Source of the DNA: Conus ventricosus
Taxonomy: Eukaryota > Mollusca > Gastropoda > Neogastropoda > Conidae
Length of the DNA: 64,000 nucleotides
Direction: 5' to 3'
Assembly (NCBI GenBank): GCA_018398815.1
Contig: CM031628.1
Location: forward strand, 10,238,870-10,302,869
Part shown: positions 19,131 through 31,085 of the stretch, in pieces
Layout of the letters: each line of letters opens with the position of its first letter
Position numbering within the stretch: position 1 is the stretch's first letter
Program-made: the position numbers and the translations under genes
The notes under the pieces: model-generated
What the model saw: the letters and a program-made list of their open reading frames with translations, nothing else
Told to the model about the DNA's origin: nothing
Databases searched by the model: none

Positions 19131-19589
19131 CTAATAATGAACCATTGAATTAAGGTAGGAACTCGGCCAGTCTCAAATAATAATCGTATATATGTGTCCT
19201 CAACAGTAAAGGAATCAACAGAGAGCGACACTGGTTGTTTCAACCCAGTGTTGTACATCAGCAGCTCGTGAAACGATCCGTAAGATCGTGTGTTGTGAGG
19301 AAAACCCAGTAATGTCAGTGCTGGTTCAAATTGTTAGTAACACAGATGGTGATGTGTCTGATGGAAATGTCTATTTGATGTCTTTGTTCTCTAAAAGTGA
19401 TCGATTATGTTGTGGTGACTTGTAAGAAAATGATACTGTGTTTGTTTCGTCTCAGCAATGTTAATAGTTTCTTTCTTAAACGTAGAATAATCATTTTATT
19501 TTCCCTATGTTTCTGATTTTGATTTCATTTGTTTAGGCAAGACATTTGTGGATGTTTTACAACGCCTGTGTTCTCTGGGTGCACAGTTT

Positions 19590-21358
19590 ATTTTACACGT
19601 ATATCAAAGTTTACGGGACGCAGAAGGTGTTCCGGTGGGCTGATGTGTCTTGTTAGAAATAAGATTTGACCCCCCCCCCCCCCCCCGGCTTTTTTCCCCT
19701 CACCTTTGGATGTTGGATCTGGTTTGTGCTCATATTGTTGATAAATCTTTGCTTGGCACCTTAAAACATGTCATGTGTATGTGCATCTGTACCTCCAGAG
19801 GAGTGGCCCTACTATTCTTATTTTGATAAAGGAAATGCGAGTTCCTTTTTAGGAGAATATCTCTGTAGCTGTTTACTTTCTGTTAACAATGATGAGGATG
19901 TAGAACAGTAGAACCTCAAATTTGTCATGTGATTTTGAAGGAAGCTTGTTTACATACAATGATCAACACAAAAGTGACCACTGAATGTACGAAATTCAGA
20001 CGATTGTCCTGAAGATTTATGGAAAACTGTTGATTGCCATGTGCACTGCATGGAAATTGTGTATCTTAAATGGTGTGGGAAAGGGCCACCTTCAAAGTCG
20101 CTACACATGCACATCGACAGCGTAGCAGCGTGAATGACTACTTGTGATGTCCTATGACTTGTTTTTTTTATTACTTCTCATAGTTGTGAGATGTGTGTGT
20201 GACAGAACAGAATCTGACAACATGCCTTTATGACTGAAGTTCGCTTCCCCATGTCGTAACTGTAAGTACGCACAGGTAAACAACAGGGGCAGTGACAAAA
20301 CAAATCGTCTGGGGAGAAGTTCATGCTGAATTGTTTGAAGATGTAATCCTTTCCGATGAAAAGCAAACGCGCATGAGAGAGGCTGTAAGACTGTTGAGAA
20401 CAACTTTGAAGAAGCATTAAATGTTTGTGTTAAATGCTTGTATAAAAGAGGCTGGGAATGTATGAAGAAACAGATTTGTACTGGAAAATGTCAAAAAGAA
20501 GACAACTGGTATAATATGGAATGCCAAGCTAACAAAAGAAATGTTGCAATTTTTATTAAGAAATATCGTCGTTCTTTGTCAATACCGTCTTGTGTGGCCT
20601 GTTGCAAAGCTAAGCGAGAACAGAAACATCTTTTTGAAAGAAAAGAAAAACAATATACTGATACTCTGTTGACATCATTATTTAAGTCTCTAAACAATCA
20701 GAAACATTTTTGGGGTTGTGTCCACCAATTTACAGATAAAAGAAGCAGCCCTTAAAAAGATAAAGTTTAGAAACATGGTTTCATCATTTCAGTGATCTGC
20801 TAGAAGAAAATGCTGGTTCTCACACTGATTTGATTACGACGATGTCCATCTACAAACCCTCTGATTTCCAAAGAAGAAGTTGTAGTTGTGCTATTATTGA
20901 ATTATTTAACTCCTTATTTGATCAAGGGGTATATCCCTGAAGTTGGTCCGAGTCAATTGTTATCACTTTGTATAAAAAAGGCGATGCGTATAAAGGAATT
21001 CCATTGCGTAATATTTACAGTAAACTGTGCAGCACTATTACCATCAGAGATTACAGGAGTGGATGGAAGAAAATAACATTACCTGGAAATATCAAGCTGG
21101 AGTCAACAAAAACTATTCTACAGTTGATCACATGTTCACACTGATGTTATCTATGTAAAAACAGTTTTGCTTAAATTGTAAATCATATGTTGCATTTGTT
21201 GACTTCGAGAAGGTTTTTTTTTCAGTCAATAGAACCTTGCCGTAACCTATCCTGTTAAAGAATGGTGTCCATGGAAAGCTTTATAAATGCATTATAAGTA
21301 TGCATGATTGTATAAAGGAAAGAATACGATCTGGTGCTGCTGTATCAGACTATATATA
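19590..21358 (+). pseudogene. LINE ORF2 remnant, endonuclease and 5' part of reverse transcriptase
   Basis: The endonuclease trace includes PPEEWPYYSYFDKGN (19790-19835). The linker frame 20438-20755 (YNMECQANKRN, FWGCVHQF) and RT fragments (LFDQG near 20915, LYKKGDAYKG near 20968, AFVDFEKV with the catalytic Asp near 21194-21217) are readable across several frames. Decay is heavy, with frame changes every 100-200 bp. Confidence 0.65.
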
Positions 21359-22972
21359 CTACGCACAAAAAGTTAAGGATCGGTATGTGAAAACAGGTGC
21401 GTAATAAACTCAGTTCGCTACTGTTATTTATTTCTTAGTCCAGCCAAATTGTCATGAATTCTTGTTCAGCTGTAAGTGGACGATGTTGTGTTAGAGCGAA
21501 CATTGCACAGGATTCTCTACTACTGAGCTGGGCCGCAAACGGAAAAGCGGAAACTTGCGAAAAATGACCTTGTTTTGGACCGTTCTGCCTGAACACATTG
21601 CACTTGCCAGATGGAAAAACCATTATGCACGTGCAAGCACTGCTGTTTATGTGTCGCTCGCTTGGCTTTATAAGAAGACATTTCACCAGTAGTAGGCCTG
21701 ATCTGACAATGCCTCCACGACGAAAATTAAACGAGTTGGATAGGGGACGAGCTGTTGCATGGTTCCAAGATGGTGTTCCCAAGCGAGAAGTGGCCAGGCG
21801 ACTTCATGTGTCCATCTCGGTCATTGTCCGACTGATTCAACGCTTCACAGCCACTGGGATTGTCCATGAAAGACGCAAATTTGGTCGACCAAAGAAGACA
21901 ACCCCACGTGACGTCGTCTCATTGAACGACAAGCCCTGCAGACAAGAACAGCCTCTTCCAGCATCATTCAAAGGCAGTTCAGGGTGGCTACTAACATCAA
22001 CATCAGCCAGCAGACCATACGGAACCGCCTACATGGGTTTAATCTCCGTTCTCGTCGCCCAGCAGTACGGCCACGCTTAACTCCAGCCCATAGGGCAGCA
22101 CGCCGCACCTTCTGCACACGTCACGTGAGTGGACACGTCAGCAATGGTCCCAGGTCCTGTTCAGTGATGAATCACGCTTCACCCTTCACCACAACGACGG
22201 GCCGACTGAGGGTCTGGAGGCGCCCAGGCAACGCTTTATTGACGCCACTGTCTAAGAAAAAGTGGCCTTTGGTTGAGGTTCTGTAATGGTCTGGGGGCCT
22301 TCAGCCTTCACCACAGAACACCCTTGTATCATGTACAGGGTAACCTGACTGGCATCCGATACTGGGATGAGATCCTTCGACCGCTGGCTGTGCCTACACT
22401 GCAGCAGATGGGACAGAGGGCTGTCTACCAGGATGACAACGCTCGTCCCCACAGGGCAAGTGTGGTCAACGATTTCCTGCAGCAGTCTGGAGTCAACAGA
22501 ATGGAGTGGCCAGCATGCAGTCCGATCTCAACCCGATGAGAACCTCTGGGATGAGCTGGATCGCAAAGTGAGGAGCCACCCCCCTCCCAGGGATGCCCAA
22601 CACCTCTACCAGATGCTGCAGGCTGAGTGGCAGGCGCTTCCACAGAGGATCTTCACCAACCTGGTCAACTCGATGAGGACTCGCTGCGTCGAGTGCCAGA
22701 AAGCCATGGTGGTTACATGCCTTACTGAGCTTTTGGGAACATCAGTATGCCCTGTCCTTGTGATTTCAATGACTTTGGGGAATCAAATTTGGATACGTAC
22801 ACACGTTAAATCAAATGTAACACACCAAACGATTGCTCGAGATTGAAGACAATTGTGCATAGTTATCACTAAAGAATGGAATTAAATGCTGGCCAAACTT
22901 CAACGCATTGACTTTCTTATTTTGACAGTTATGAATGTTTGTGAAAGTGATACTTAACTTTTTGTTGTAGCT
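21359..22972 (+). mobile_element. Tc1/mariner DNA transposon
   Basis: About 1.6 kb bounded by imperfect inverted repeats of about 25 bp: ctacgcacaaaaagttaagg at the left and its inverse (cttaactttttgttgtag) at the right. TA dinucleotides flank both sides (21357-21358 and 22973-22974), the obligatory Tc1/mariner target duplication. It carries one transposase gene and lies inside a LINE reverse transcriptase. Confidence 0.9.
21709..22728 (+). pseudogene. Tc1/mariner transposase, frameshifted
   Basis: ATG 21709 (MPPRRKLNELDRGRAVAWFQ). N-terminal paired-type helix-turn-helix (REVARRLHVSISVIVRLIQR), GRPKKT hook, second HTH (NINISQQTIRNRLHGFNL), then the catalytic parts: SDESRF (about 22165), YQDDNARPHRA (about 22430) and ENLWDEL (about 22545). 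Spacing between the second D and the E is consistent with DD34E. The C-terminus is HGGYMPY before TGA at 22726-22728. About 340 codons; breaks near 21930, 22130, 22260 and 22530 make it non-functional as assembled. Confidence 0.9.
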
Positions 22973-22974
22973 TA

Positions 22975-23170
22975 CATTGCACTTCTGGTGTGAACAGGGC
23001 GATATTTGTACCCCTGTCCTACGTATTTTCATTATTCATTAATGAACTAACACAGGAAGTTATACACTGTGGAAGGCACGGTGCAAATTTCATAAATGAC
23101 GTTTTGAGATTTTCATTCTTCTTTTGGCTGATGACGTGCCTTGTATCAGAAACAGTTATTGGATGAGACA
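22975..23170 (+). pseudogene. LINE reverse transcriptase continuation after the Tc1 insertion
   Basis: Continues the RT from the other side of the Tc1 element: CEQGDICTPVL-like and FINELTQEVIH-like fragments followed by LLLADDV (about 23119-23139), the catalytic Asp-Asp block of reverse transcriptase. Reading resumes across the target TA after removal of the insertion. Confidence 0.7.
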
Positions 23171-23397
23171 AGAAAGAATAGACAGTAATTACAAACAAGT
23201 TGGGTTACTAATGATGACATTATTTGCACACCCATACATTCAAACACCAAATCGCTTTGAATACCAGCACAGAGCACATAGAACAAACGAGAAAACATCC
23301 CTCCCCCAAAGCATCTCTGGGTTTTTACTCACTTGTAATTTATATTTCTTTCCACCTACTTTTATTGTTACTATCATTACCATCGTCATTGTCGTCG

Positions 23398-23400
23398 TCG

Positions 23401-23456
<56 letters not shown>

Positions 23457-23765
23457 GTCGTCGTCGTCGTCGTTGTCGTCGTTGTCGTCGTCATTGTCAA
23501 CATTGTTATTACTATTCTTATGTGATTTTTTAGTATCACTAATGACTATCATTGGTTTTACTATTGTAATATTATCATTGATCTTCTCATAATACACAAT
23601 TGGAATGATAATAAGGATATCATTATTATCATTGTTAGTAGTAGTAGTAGTAGTAGTATAGTAGAGTAGTATAGTAGTAGTAGTAGTAGTAGTAGTAGTA
23701 TAATATGATCATTATATCTATCATTAGTAGCAGTAGCAGCATATTAGCATCAACATCATCATGAA

Positions 23766-23816
<51 letters not shown>

Positions 23817-24282
23817 TATTATTATTATTAATTATTATTATTATTATTATTATTATATTATTATTATTATTATTATTATTGTTATCATTGTTATTACCAT
23901 TGGTATCATATCATTATTATTATCATTATCACGCAGCCTATCGGCATTGCCATCATCAGGAACATCAGCTCCTCTTCTTCTTCCCCCTCGTCCTCCTTCT
24001 CCTCCTTCGTTATTGTCTCCTCCTCCTCCTTCTCCTCCTCCCTTCTTCTCCTCCTTCTTCTCCTCCTTCTCCTCCTCCTCTTCTCCCCCTTCTCCTTCTC
24101 CCCCCCCTCCTCCTCCTCTCCTTCTCCTCTTCCTCTTCTTTTTTTTACCTTCTTTCTCTTCTTCTCCTTCTCTCTTGTCTTTCTTCTCTGTCCTCGTCTA
24201 TTTCTTTTTCTTTTTCTTCTTCTTCTTTTTCTTCTTCGATCATCATCATCATCATCATCATCACATCATCATCATCATCATT

Positions 24283-24324
<42 letters not shown>

Positions 24325-24325
24325 G

Positions 24326-24369
<44 letters not shown>

Positions 24370-24496
24370 GTCGTCATCATGATCATGATCATAATCATCA
24401 TCATGATCATCCTGATCATCATCATCATCATCATGATGATCATGATCATCATCATCATCATCATAAATCATGATCATGATCATGATCATGATGATG

Positions 24497-24536
<40 letters not shown>

Positions 24537-24600
24537 ATCATCATCATCATCATCATCATAAATCGCCATCATCGTCATCATCGCCACTATAATAAGATCA
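23398..24600. repeat. compound trinucleotide microsatellites (ATC, GTC, TAG, ATT, CTT)
   Basis: ATC/GTC array 23398-23500, TAG array 23640-23700, ATC and ATT 23757-23880, CTT/CCT-rich 23960-24235, ATC with gatcat interruptions 24240-24590. Homopolymeric reading frames here (poly-Ile, Asp, Ser, His) are artefacts. Confidence 0.95.
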
Positions 24601-24769
24601 TTTAACCATTCTCTAATCCCTCTTCTTTCTCTCCTTCTGTCATATCGTTTACTGCTGTTACTACAATTGATATTACCATATTTGTTTGTATTGTTATCAT
24701 GCGATTGTTTTTTCCAACATTAGTAAACATTAGTACTTTCAGGTATAGTAATTTTTTTTTCGCATTTAC

Positions 24770-24850
24770 AAGAAGAAGAAGAAGAAGAAGAAGAAGAAGA
24801 AGAAGAAGAAGAAGAAGAAGAAGAAGAAGAAGAAGAAGAAGAAGAAGAAA
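24770..24850. repeat. (AAG)n microsatellite
   Basis: About 26 AAG units followed by CAG/TAG triplets to about 24890. Confidence 0.95.
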
Positions 24851-25127
24851 TCAGCAGCAGTAGCAGCAGCAACAGCAGCAGCATTATCATCAGCTGCATC
24901 ATCATCATAATTACCATTATTATTTTCACCCGCATTGTGTCACCTCCCATGGCCTCTTTTCCATTCCGCATCCATTTTGCGCCCTGTTAGAGGAGATGAG
25001 GCGACTGTCTCTTCATCCCTCTTTTACCTAAGAGACCGAAACCCGCGATGCTTGTTTCGCTTTTTTTTTGGGGGGGGGGGGGGGGGTGTCTCTTTCTTTC
25101 TTTTTTGGTATAGTTTGGTGACGCAGT

Positions 25128-25154
25128 GATTATTATTATTATTATTATTATTAA

Positions 25155-25197
<43 letters not shown>

Positions 25198-25198
25198 T
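25128..25198. repeat. (TTA)n microsatellite
   Basis: About 23 TTA units, one slip; a poly-G run lies at about 25071-25086. Confidence 0.95.
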
Positions 25199-25260
25199 TT
25201 GTGTCTAATCTTGTGTTATTTTTCCACTTACAATCACTTCACTTTGAAACCATCTTCATA

Positions 25261-25458
25261 TGCACAAGATCACAATTCCACTCTTCAAATTTCGGCCACG
25301 TGGCCTTTTTCAAGAGAAAAATAAAAAACAATACGACTACGTAATGTCCATCTTTGGCCAACCTGGTTATTACGTAGTTGTATTGTTTTTGGTTTTTCAT
25401 CTTGAAAAAGGCCACGTGGCCGAAAATTTGAAGAGTTCAATTTGTGATCTTGTGTACT
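25261..25458. mobile_element. palindromic element of about 198 bp (foldback/MITE-like)
   Basis: Two arms of about 85 bp are near-complete inverse copies. The left arm starts with tgcacaagatcacaattcca, contains ttcggccacgtggccttttt and ends in ctacgtaat. The right arm mirrors it and ends in gtgatcttgtgta. About 23 bases form the loop (near 25348-25370). The core ggccacgtggcc is itself a palindrome. No clear target duplication was found. It may be a MITE or a locally created inverted duplication. Confidence 0.75.
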
Positions 25459-28200
25459 GAGTTTTCTTCCCTTTGGAGGACTATTGCTTGCATCTTCATA
25501 ATGGTTTACACAAAACTCAACAACCCGCAACAACCACACAAAGAGGGAAGGTCCCCAACCAAGGGAAAAAAGACTGGACATTTCTGAAAATATGGCAGAC
25601 TTCTTTTTGAAGCTTGATTTTGTTTACCGTGGTGACAAATTACTATTAAGCATGAAAGACAAAAGAGCACAATGACATTTCTTCGCTCTATTTTCTTTCC
25701 ATAAAAACTCATGTTTACGCTATTTTTTTTTTTAGAAAAAAATTCGAATTTATTACAATATGTTAACCTGCATTAGGTAATCCAGATATCCCTATTCAAA
25801 GTCTTAATCCAGTTTTTAACACGTATTCAGAAGTCTAGAAAATACCCCTCAAAACGATTTTCTTTCCTTAGTAATGTTTGGGAACCCAGGAGTCAATTTA
25901 TTGGACAGGCCACCGTTGTTCTAGAATTTGGCATCTGGACGGTTTGTAATTCGCTGCATGGGACGTTACCATGGGGCTAAATGTCAGCCGATCGACGTAG
26001 AAAATCAGCCGTCCCCATGTGTTTGAGTAATGGAGTTCAGAAATAGAGGAGCGTGGTGCGTGTGCATATGTGTAATATATGCGTGTGTGCGAGCGTGCGT
26101 GGTGTAAGATTGGGTTTTGGTAAGGTGGAAGTTAGGCTAGTAGGGGCTGGAGAAATAAGTCATACAATATTCTTGAGTGTCCAATCTCACTTGTTGAAGG
26201 GATGGAAGCGGAGTTGGTTTCGGTTCCCGATGTTACACTTTTGTTACTTTGGGTTCTAAACCAGAGAAGGCGGGCAGGATAGCGCTTGTTTGTTGGTGTT
26301 GTCAAGTCTGTGAGTTGTTGTGGTAAATTGTCGTGTTGTTGCACGAGCAACAACTAGTCCGTTTGGTCCGGGCCGTTGTCAGCTCTGCGAAGGGATACGC
26401 TGCTCTGACCAATCGCTGTTTTGTGTTGTGAGTAGAGTTCGCTTGAATCGCGACCATGGCGGGATGGCCGTTGGGATAGCTTTCACTTCGGTCCCTGTGT
26501 TCCGTCGAGTGGACGTACTCCTAGTAGTTCGGCGGCCAGCGCCGTTAGTATTTGAGAGTGACTTCGAGTACATAGTTATGCCAGGTCCGCGTCGGGTTTG
26601 GGTGCCCTTGCCTGTGCCGATCATGTCGTCTTTGTTGCAGCCACTTCAGCCAGTGTGCAGAACTGGTGTGGTTGAACGCGGTTTTGTCCTAGGTTGGTGA
26701 AGTTGTTAGGTTCATGGTGGTGTTGTTCGTCATTTGTCTTGTATTATGGGCGAGTTGTACTGTAGTTGTCTCATTTATGTTAGTTGTATATGTTGTTGCG
26801 TATACTGGTTGTCTGGTAGATGTCGTCTTGGTTCTTGTGATTGAAACTTCTTGTCAGCCTGTGGTTGTGACCTCTTTTCTGTATATTCTCTAAGTAATGT
26901 ACATAGGGGTTCCTGAGTTCGATGTGCTGGTACATTTGGCTAGAAATGTGGGTTCGATATAATAACCGTTGAAATGGACGGTTGGATGTAGATGTTGTTT
27001 GGGTTATTTCGTGTGAGTTCAGGGTTCAATAAGAAGGTAATATGATTGCATTTTTTGTTGAGGATCATAAATTGAGTCCAGTGCAGATATGTCTGCGTGA
27101 ATCGTAAAGGATTGTGCTCAATTTTCAGTGAAATAGTAGTGGTTCGTTGAAATTGATTAACGATGGCGGAGTTGACCCGCGCAGCATTGGAATCGTCTAA
27201 CTGTGCAGTAGGGCAAGGCTAATTGTTAGTCGAGTGGTTATACTGGAGAACGGTCGTGACCATTCAGCTCTTTATTGGTGTCTTTCACTTTCGTTACGAG
27301 CTTGGTCTCGACGCGTGTCGTGCGGCGTGCGGACTGTATCTGTGACCGTACTATCTGTACACGTGGTTCCATATGGTTAGAGGTTTGTTTGTTTTTAAAG
27401 TAAATGACATCGTCACACATGCAGGGATGTACGTGGTTGTGACAAAAGAGGTTGGAGAAAGCTATCTTAGTTGTAGGGAGACAGTCCATTATAAATTTAG
27501 TAGTCGGAAAAAAGGGAGGTAAAGTTTAAGCGGGTAGCTCAGCAGTTGAGAGGACAAAAACGGAGATGTGCAGCAGTAATGAGTTGTATGAAGTATGGTT
27601 TGTGGCATAACAAGGATTACCACTGGTTATCTGACAAGAGATACATGAGAGTGGGGGTGCTGGATGGAAATTTTGGCGAACAACTCATGTTGTGTTGATA
27701 TATGCTTATAAATTGACAGTGCAAAGAGGGGGTAAGAATGTGACGGATTGTGGCTGCGAGCCGATTCTTTGTATGAAAATGCTAGAATGTGAACCGTTAA
27801 AAAATTGATAAGTATTTTTTTTTTTTCTTTTGTTGTTGGTTTTTTTTTTTATAGAGTAGAGCTGTGTTTAATACTGATTATATGTGGCAACCGTTCCTTG
27901 TGAGATTGCCCATTCCTTGTTTATTCCGACTTTCTAAGGAGGCCTCATGGAGTCGTGTTGGATGTTTAGATTGGTTTTATTTCCCAAGAATTGGGTGTGA
28001 TTTTACTTTCCTAAGTATAGCGTGGATTGGCTCTCAGAGAGAATATTGTTTTAATGTATTGTAAGGGTGAGTTGGCGGGACAGGCAATGGATGGATACCC
28101 CAAAGCGAGAAAGGGTTGTGGGGTGTACTCGAAATTCAAGTGGGTCACTCTCATGCCCGAGTGGAAGTAGGCAAGGGGAGATGGAGGCTTAAAGCCTTAC
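25459..28200. other. no gene recognised
   Basis: Mostly unique host sequence, GT-rich from about 26040. Several medium frames exist on both strands (for example 26320-26700 plus) but none shows a domain, and they lack supporting splice or neighbour evidence. A tRNA-like A-box word occurs near 27535 without a matching tRNA fold. Confidence 0.5.
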
Positions 28201-29100
28201 AAGTAGGCCTATGAGCCTTGATGACACGTGGTAGTCGCCAAATTACAGTAGTGGCTACCGTTGTGTCAGCAGGTATCCTGCTCCGTCCTGAGACTGGGGC
28301 CAGACCACTGCAGTCTACTGCCGCGTGCGGCAGGTGAGCGGCGGTTTTCTGTCCCCGCTTGTTTTCCCGGGAGCGGGGCGGAGACAACCAGGCCGACTGC
28401 CGTCTGTGAGGCCGCTCTCCTCCTGCTACCGGGGGTCTCTTCCGGGAGTTTCTCCCGCCACTGTTATTTTCCGTGTCGGGCGTCCTGTGAGAGGGCGCTG
28501 CACCAGGCCTTCCCTCACCCTCGAGTCCGGGGCGGCCTTCAGAGGCGGAGGCGTCGATAGCCCGGATCCGTCGAGTGGGCGTACAGGTGTGGGGTGCGTT
28601 GGGATGTGTGCGCTCAATACGCAGGCGGAGTCAGTCTGCGAGGGCCCCGGTCTCAGCGGCGGGGTTGCCCCCCCCCCCCGCCTCTTCCGGCGAGGTGTCA
28701 GCCTGCTGCGAGGGGCCACGTAATACCGGCCGAGGACTGGAGCGCTCCGGGCCGGTGGGTTGTCCCATGGGTGTGCGTAAGCACGGGATGTAGCGTTAGG
28801 GAGTAGGGTTAGGGTTTGTTAGCTACTGCCTCCTTTTGGGCGGTAGTGGCCCGCCGGTGTATGGGGGTACTTGTCGTTTGCCTCCCTTAGGGACGCAGTG
28901 GACTCAGTGCGGTCGTGGTCCCGGGTCAAAAGAGAAGGGTGGGTCTTGGGGAGAGGTGTGGGTGTAGTAGTTTCGAGATTCGAGTCCCTTGGGTTTGTCC
29001 TTGTCCCTCGTATTTAAGCCACCAGTATGGGGCTTCTCTGCGTCCCTAGGTAGCAGAGTGCTATACCTCGCAACTGTGTTGCTTTAGCATAGGTTAAGGT
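28201..29100. other. GC-rich island, no gene recognised
   Basis: Clearly more GC- and CpG-rich than its surroundings (cggcg, ccgg, gcggcg words at 28320-28760). It could be a promoter CpG island or a repeat. Overlapping frames on both strands are composition-driven. Confidence 0.4.
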
Positions 29101-29379
29101 TCTCAGGGTTCGTGTGTGGGTCCGTGAAGAAGTTGTGGAAATACCGATGTGTGGTTCGTGTGGTTGGCCGTAGAGTGGTGGCGCATAGTGTGTGTGTGTG
29201 AAATAAAGAAGTTGCGCATGATTGTAAGCTGTGTTAGTGTGCTGTATTGTCTGCTCAAGTGTGTAATAGGGCGTGAGGTAGGGGTGGGTAGGGCCCCGTC
29301 GGTTAGCGACGTGGACAATAATTCATGCATGGTGGAAAATATGGAAATAACTCCGTTACTGGGAGAAAAGGCACTCTTC

Positions 29380-29463
29380 TTCTCTCTCTCTCTCTCTTCT
29401 CTCTCTCTTTCTCTCTCTCCTCTCTCTTTTCTCTCTCTCATGTTGTGCTTGCTCTCTCTCTCT

Positions 29464-29530
<67 letters not shown>

Positions 29531-29998
29531 TATGCGTGCGAACGTGGTGTATGTTGTGTCGTCAAAACAATATGTACGCACTTTGTCATATTCACTTCAC
29601 TGTCTGTTTTTCATACATGTCAATCCTTGTCGTTGTAGTATTCACTTACATATGTTTCCCAGCCCCCCTCACTCCCTACCCCGCTTCTCCTTCCTCTCCA
29701 TTATGTTGTTCTTCCTTTTTCTTTACCTTATTTTTTAATTTTCGTTATTATTTTTTGTTGTTTTGTTTTATTATTATCTTATTTATGTTTTTGTTTTCAT
29801 TTATCTTCTATTTTCATTTGATTTTCCTCACTGATTAATGGCCGCTTGCTTGCTTCTTTGATTTCTCAACATTATTTCATTTCATGCAAGTTGTAGTCCT
29901 ACTCAGGGGCGAGGCCTGGTAGGGATGTAAAAAAGCCGTTTAGTGTTATCTATATCCTCGTAAATAACGAATTTTGTCGTGTCTTGTTTGTCTTCTCT

Positions 29999-30088
<90 letters not shown>

Positions 30089-30250
30089 CTTCTTCTTCTT
30101 CTTTTGTACGGAAGCAGGGGAAGGAGAAGGAAGAAAGGAGTGGGATGGGGTGTGGGGGGGGGGGGGGGTGGTGGGGGGGGGGGGGTAAGACACACACACA
30201 CTCTCTCTCTCTCTCTCTCTCTCTTCTCTCCTCTCTCTTTTCTCTCTCTT

Positions 30251-30292
<42 letters not shown>

Positions 30293-31085
30293 TTTCTCTC
30301 TCTCCTTCTCTCTCTCTCTCTCTTCGCATTGTGGATATAAGACGTTAAGAGACTGAGGACGGAGGCGAGGAAGGAGAGGGGGTGGGTTGTGTGGTTGTGT
30401 AGAGGGAGGGAGGGGAGTTTTTTAATGGTTTATATCTGCAGATGTTAACATTACCATCAGAATTGTGATGTGATTTCGTTCTTCTGTACATGTTTGGCAT
30501 TGCCTGTACTACTACTATGCTACGGTTTGGTTTGTTTGTTTTCTTCATATTCTTCTCTTTTTCTTTTCTCGTTGTTGTTGTTGTTGATGTAGTAGTTGTT
30601 GTTGTTGTTCGCCAATTCGACAGTTTGCAGTGCATCCAGGGTAATCACTTGTATTGTTTATGTTGTGTTGTTTGATGATGTTGTTGTTTGCAGACTTAAC
30701 ACTATGGGCATCCCACGGGAAATCACTGTTGTTACTGTTTGTTGTTACGTTGATGAAGTTGTGTTTTGCCGACTTTTCAACACTTTGCCGTGATCCAAGG
30801 TAAACACTTGTTGTTGATGTTGTTGTTGTTGTTGTTTTCTTTTCTTCTTCTTCTTCTTCTCTTTCTTCTTTTCTTCTTTCTCTTTTTTTCTTCTTTCTTC
30901 TTCTTTTCTTCTCATTCATTTTTCTTTTCTCTATTTCTTCTCTTTTCTTTCTTCTCGGTTTCTGTATTCATCTCTTTCCTTTTTTCTTCTTCTTCTCTTT
31001 CTTTTCTTCTTGTTACTTCTCTTTCTTCTTTTTTCTTCTTCTCGTGTCATTTCTTCATTTCATTTTTCTCCTCCTTCTTCTATCT
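29380..31085. repeat. CT/TTC-rich simple sequence blocks
   Basis: (CT)n at 29380-29530, 29995-30090 and 30200-30325, a G-run cluster at 30150-30185, GTT/TTG triplets at 30570-30830 and TTC-rich DNA at 30838-31080. No gene between them. Confidence 0.9.

Larger units (their letters stand above)
18250..23170 (+). mobile_element. decayed LINE (non-LTR retrotransposon), split by a Tc1 element
   Basis: Plus-strand remnants in the order expected for a LINE: an ORF1-type coiled coil (18531-18720), an RRM-like ORF1 segment (to about 19130), an endonuclease trace (about 19590-20000), an endonuclease-RT linker (20438-20755) and RT blocks (20880-21358 and 22975-23145). The element is interrupted at a TA by the Tc1/mariner insertion 21359-22972. 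The 5' end is approximate; the 3' part after the RT LLADD block is missing or unrecognisable before the ATC microsatellite. The clade was not determined. Confidence 0.75.

Noticed and set aside
23124..24561. Long frames of poly-Ile, Asp, Ser, His and Met
   Set aside because: Trinucleotide microsatellites read in all frames; not proteins.
26320..26700. 126-codon plus-strand frame
   Set aside because: GT-rich context with an equally open frame on the other strand and no recognisable domain or splice signals.
27528..27560. tRNA-like A box (gcgggtagctcagcagttgag)
   Set aside because: No B box or cloverleaf partner stems follow at the right distance; not called a tRNA or tRNA-derived SINE.
28261..28806. 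Overlapping frames in the GC-rich island
   Set aside because: Frames are open on both strands as expected for low stop density in GC-rich DNA; no motif.
28795..28825. Telomere-like ttaggg words
   Set aside because: Only two or three imperfect units within GC-rich sequence; no array, so not a telomere or clear interstitial telomeric repeat.
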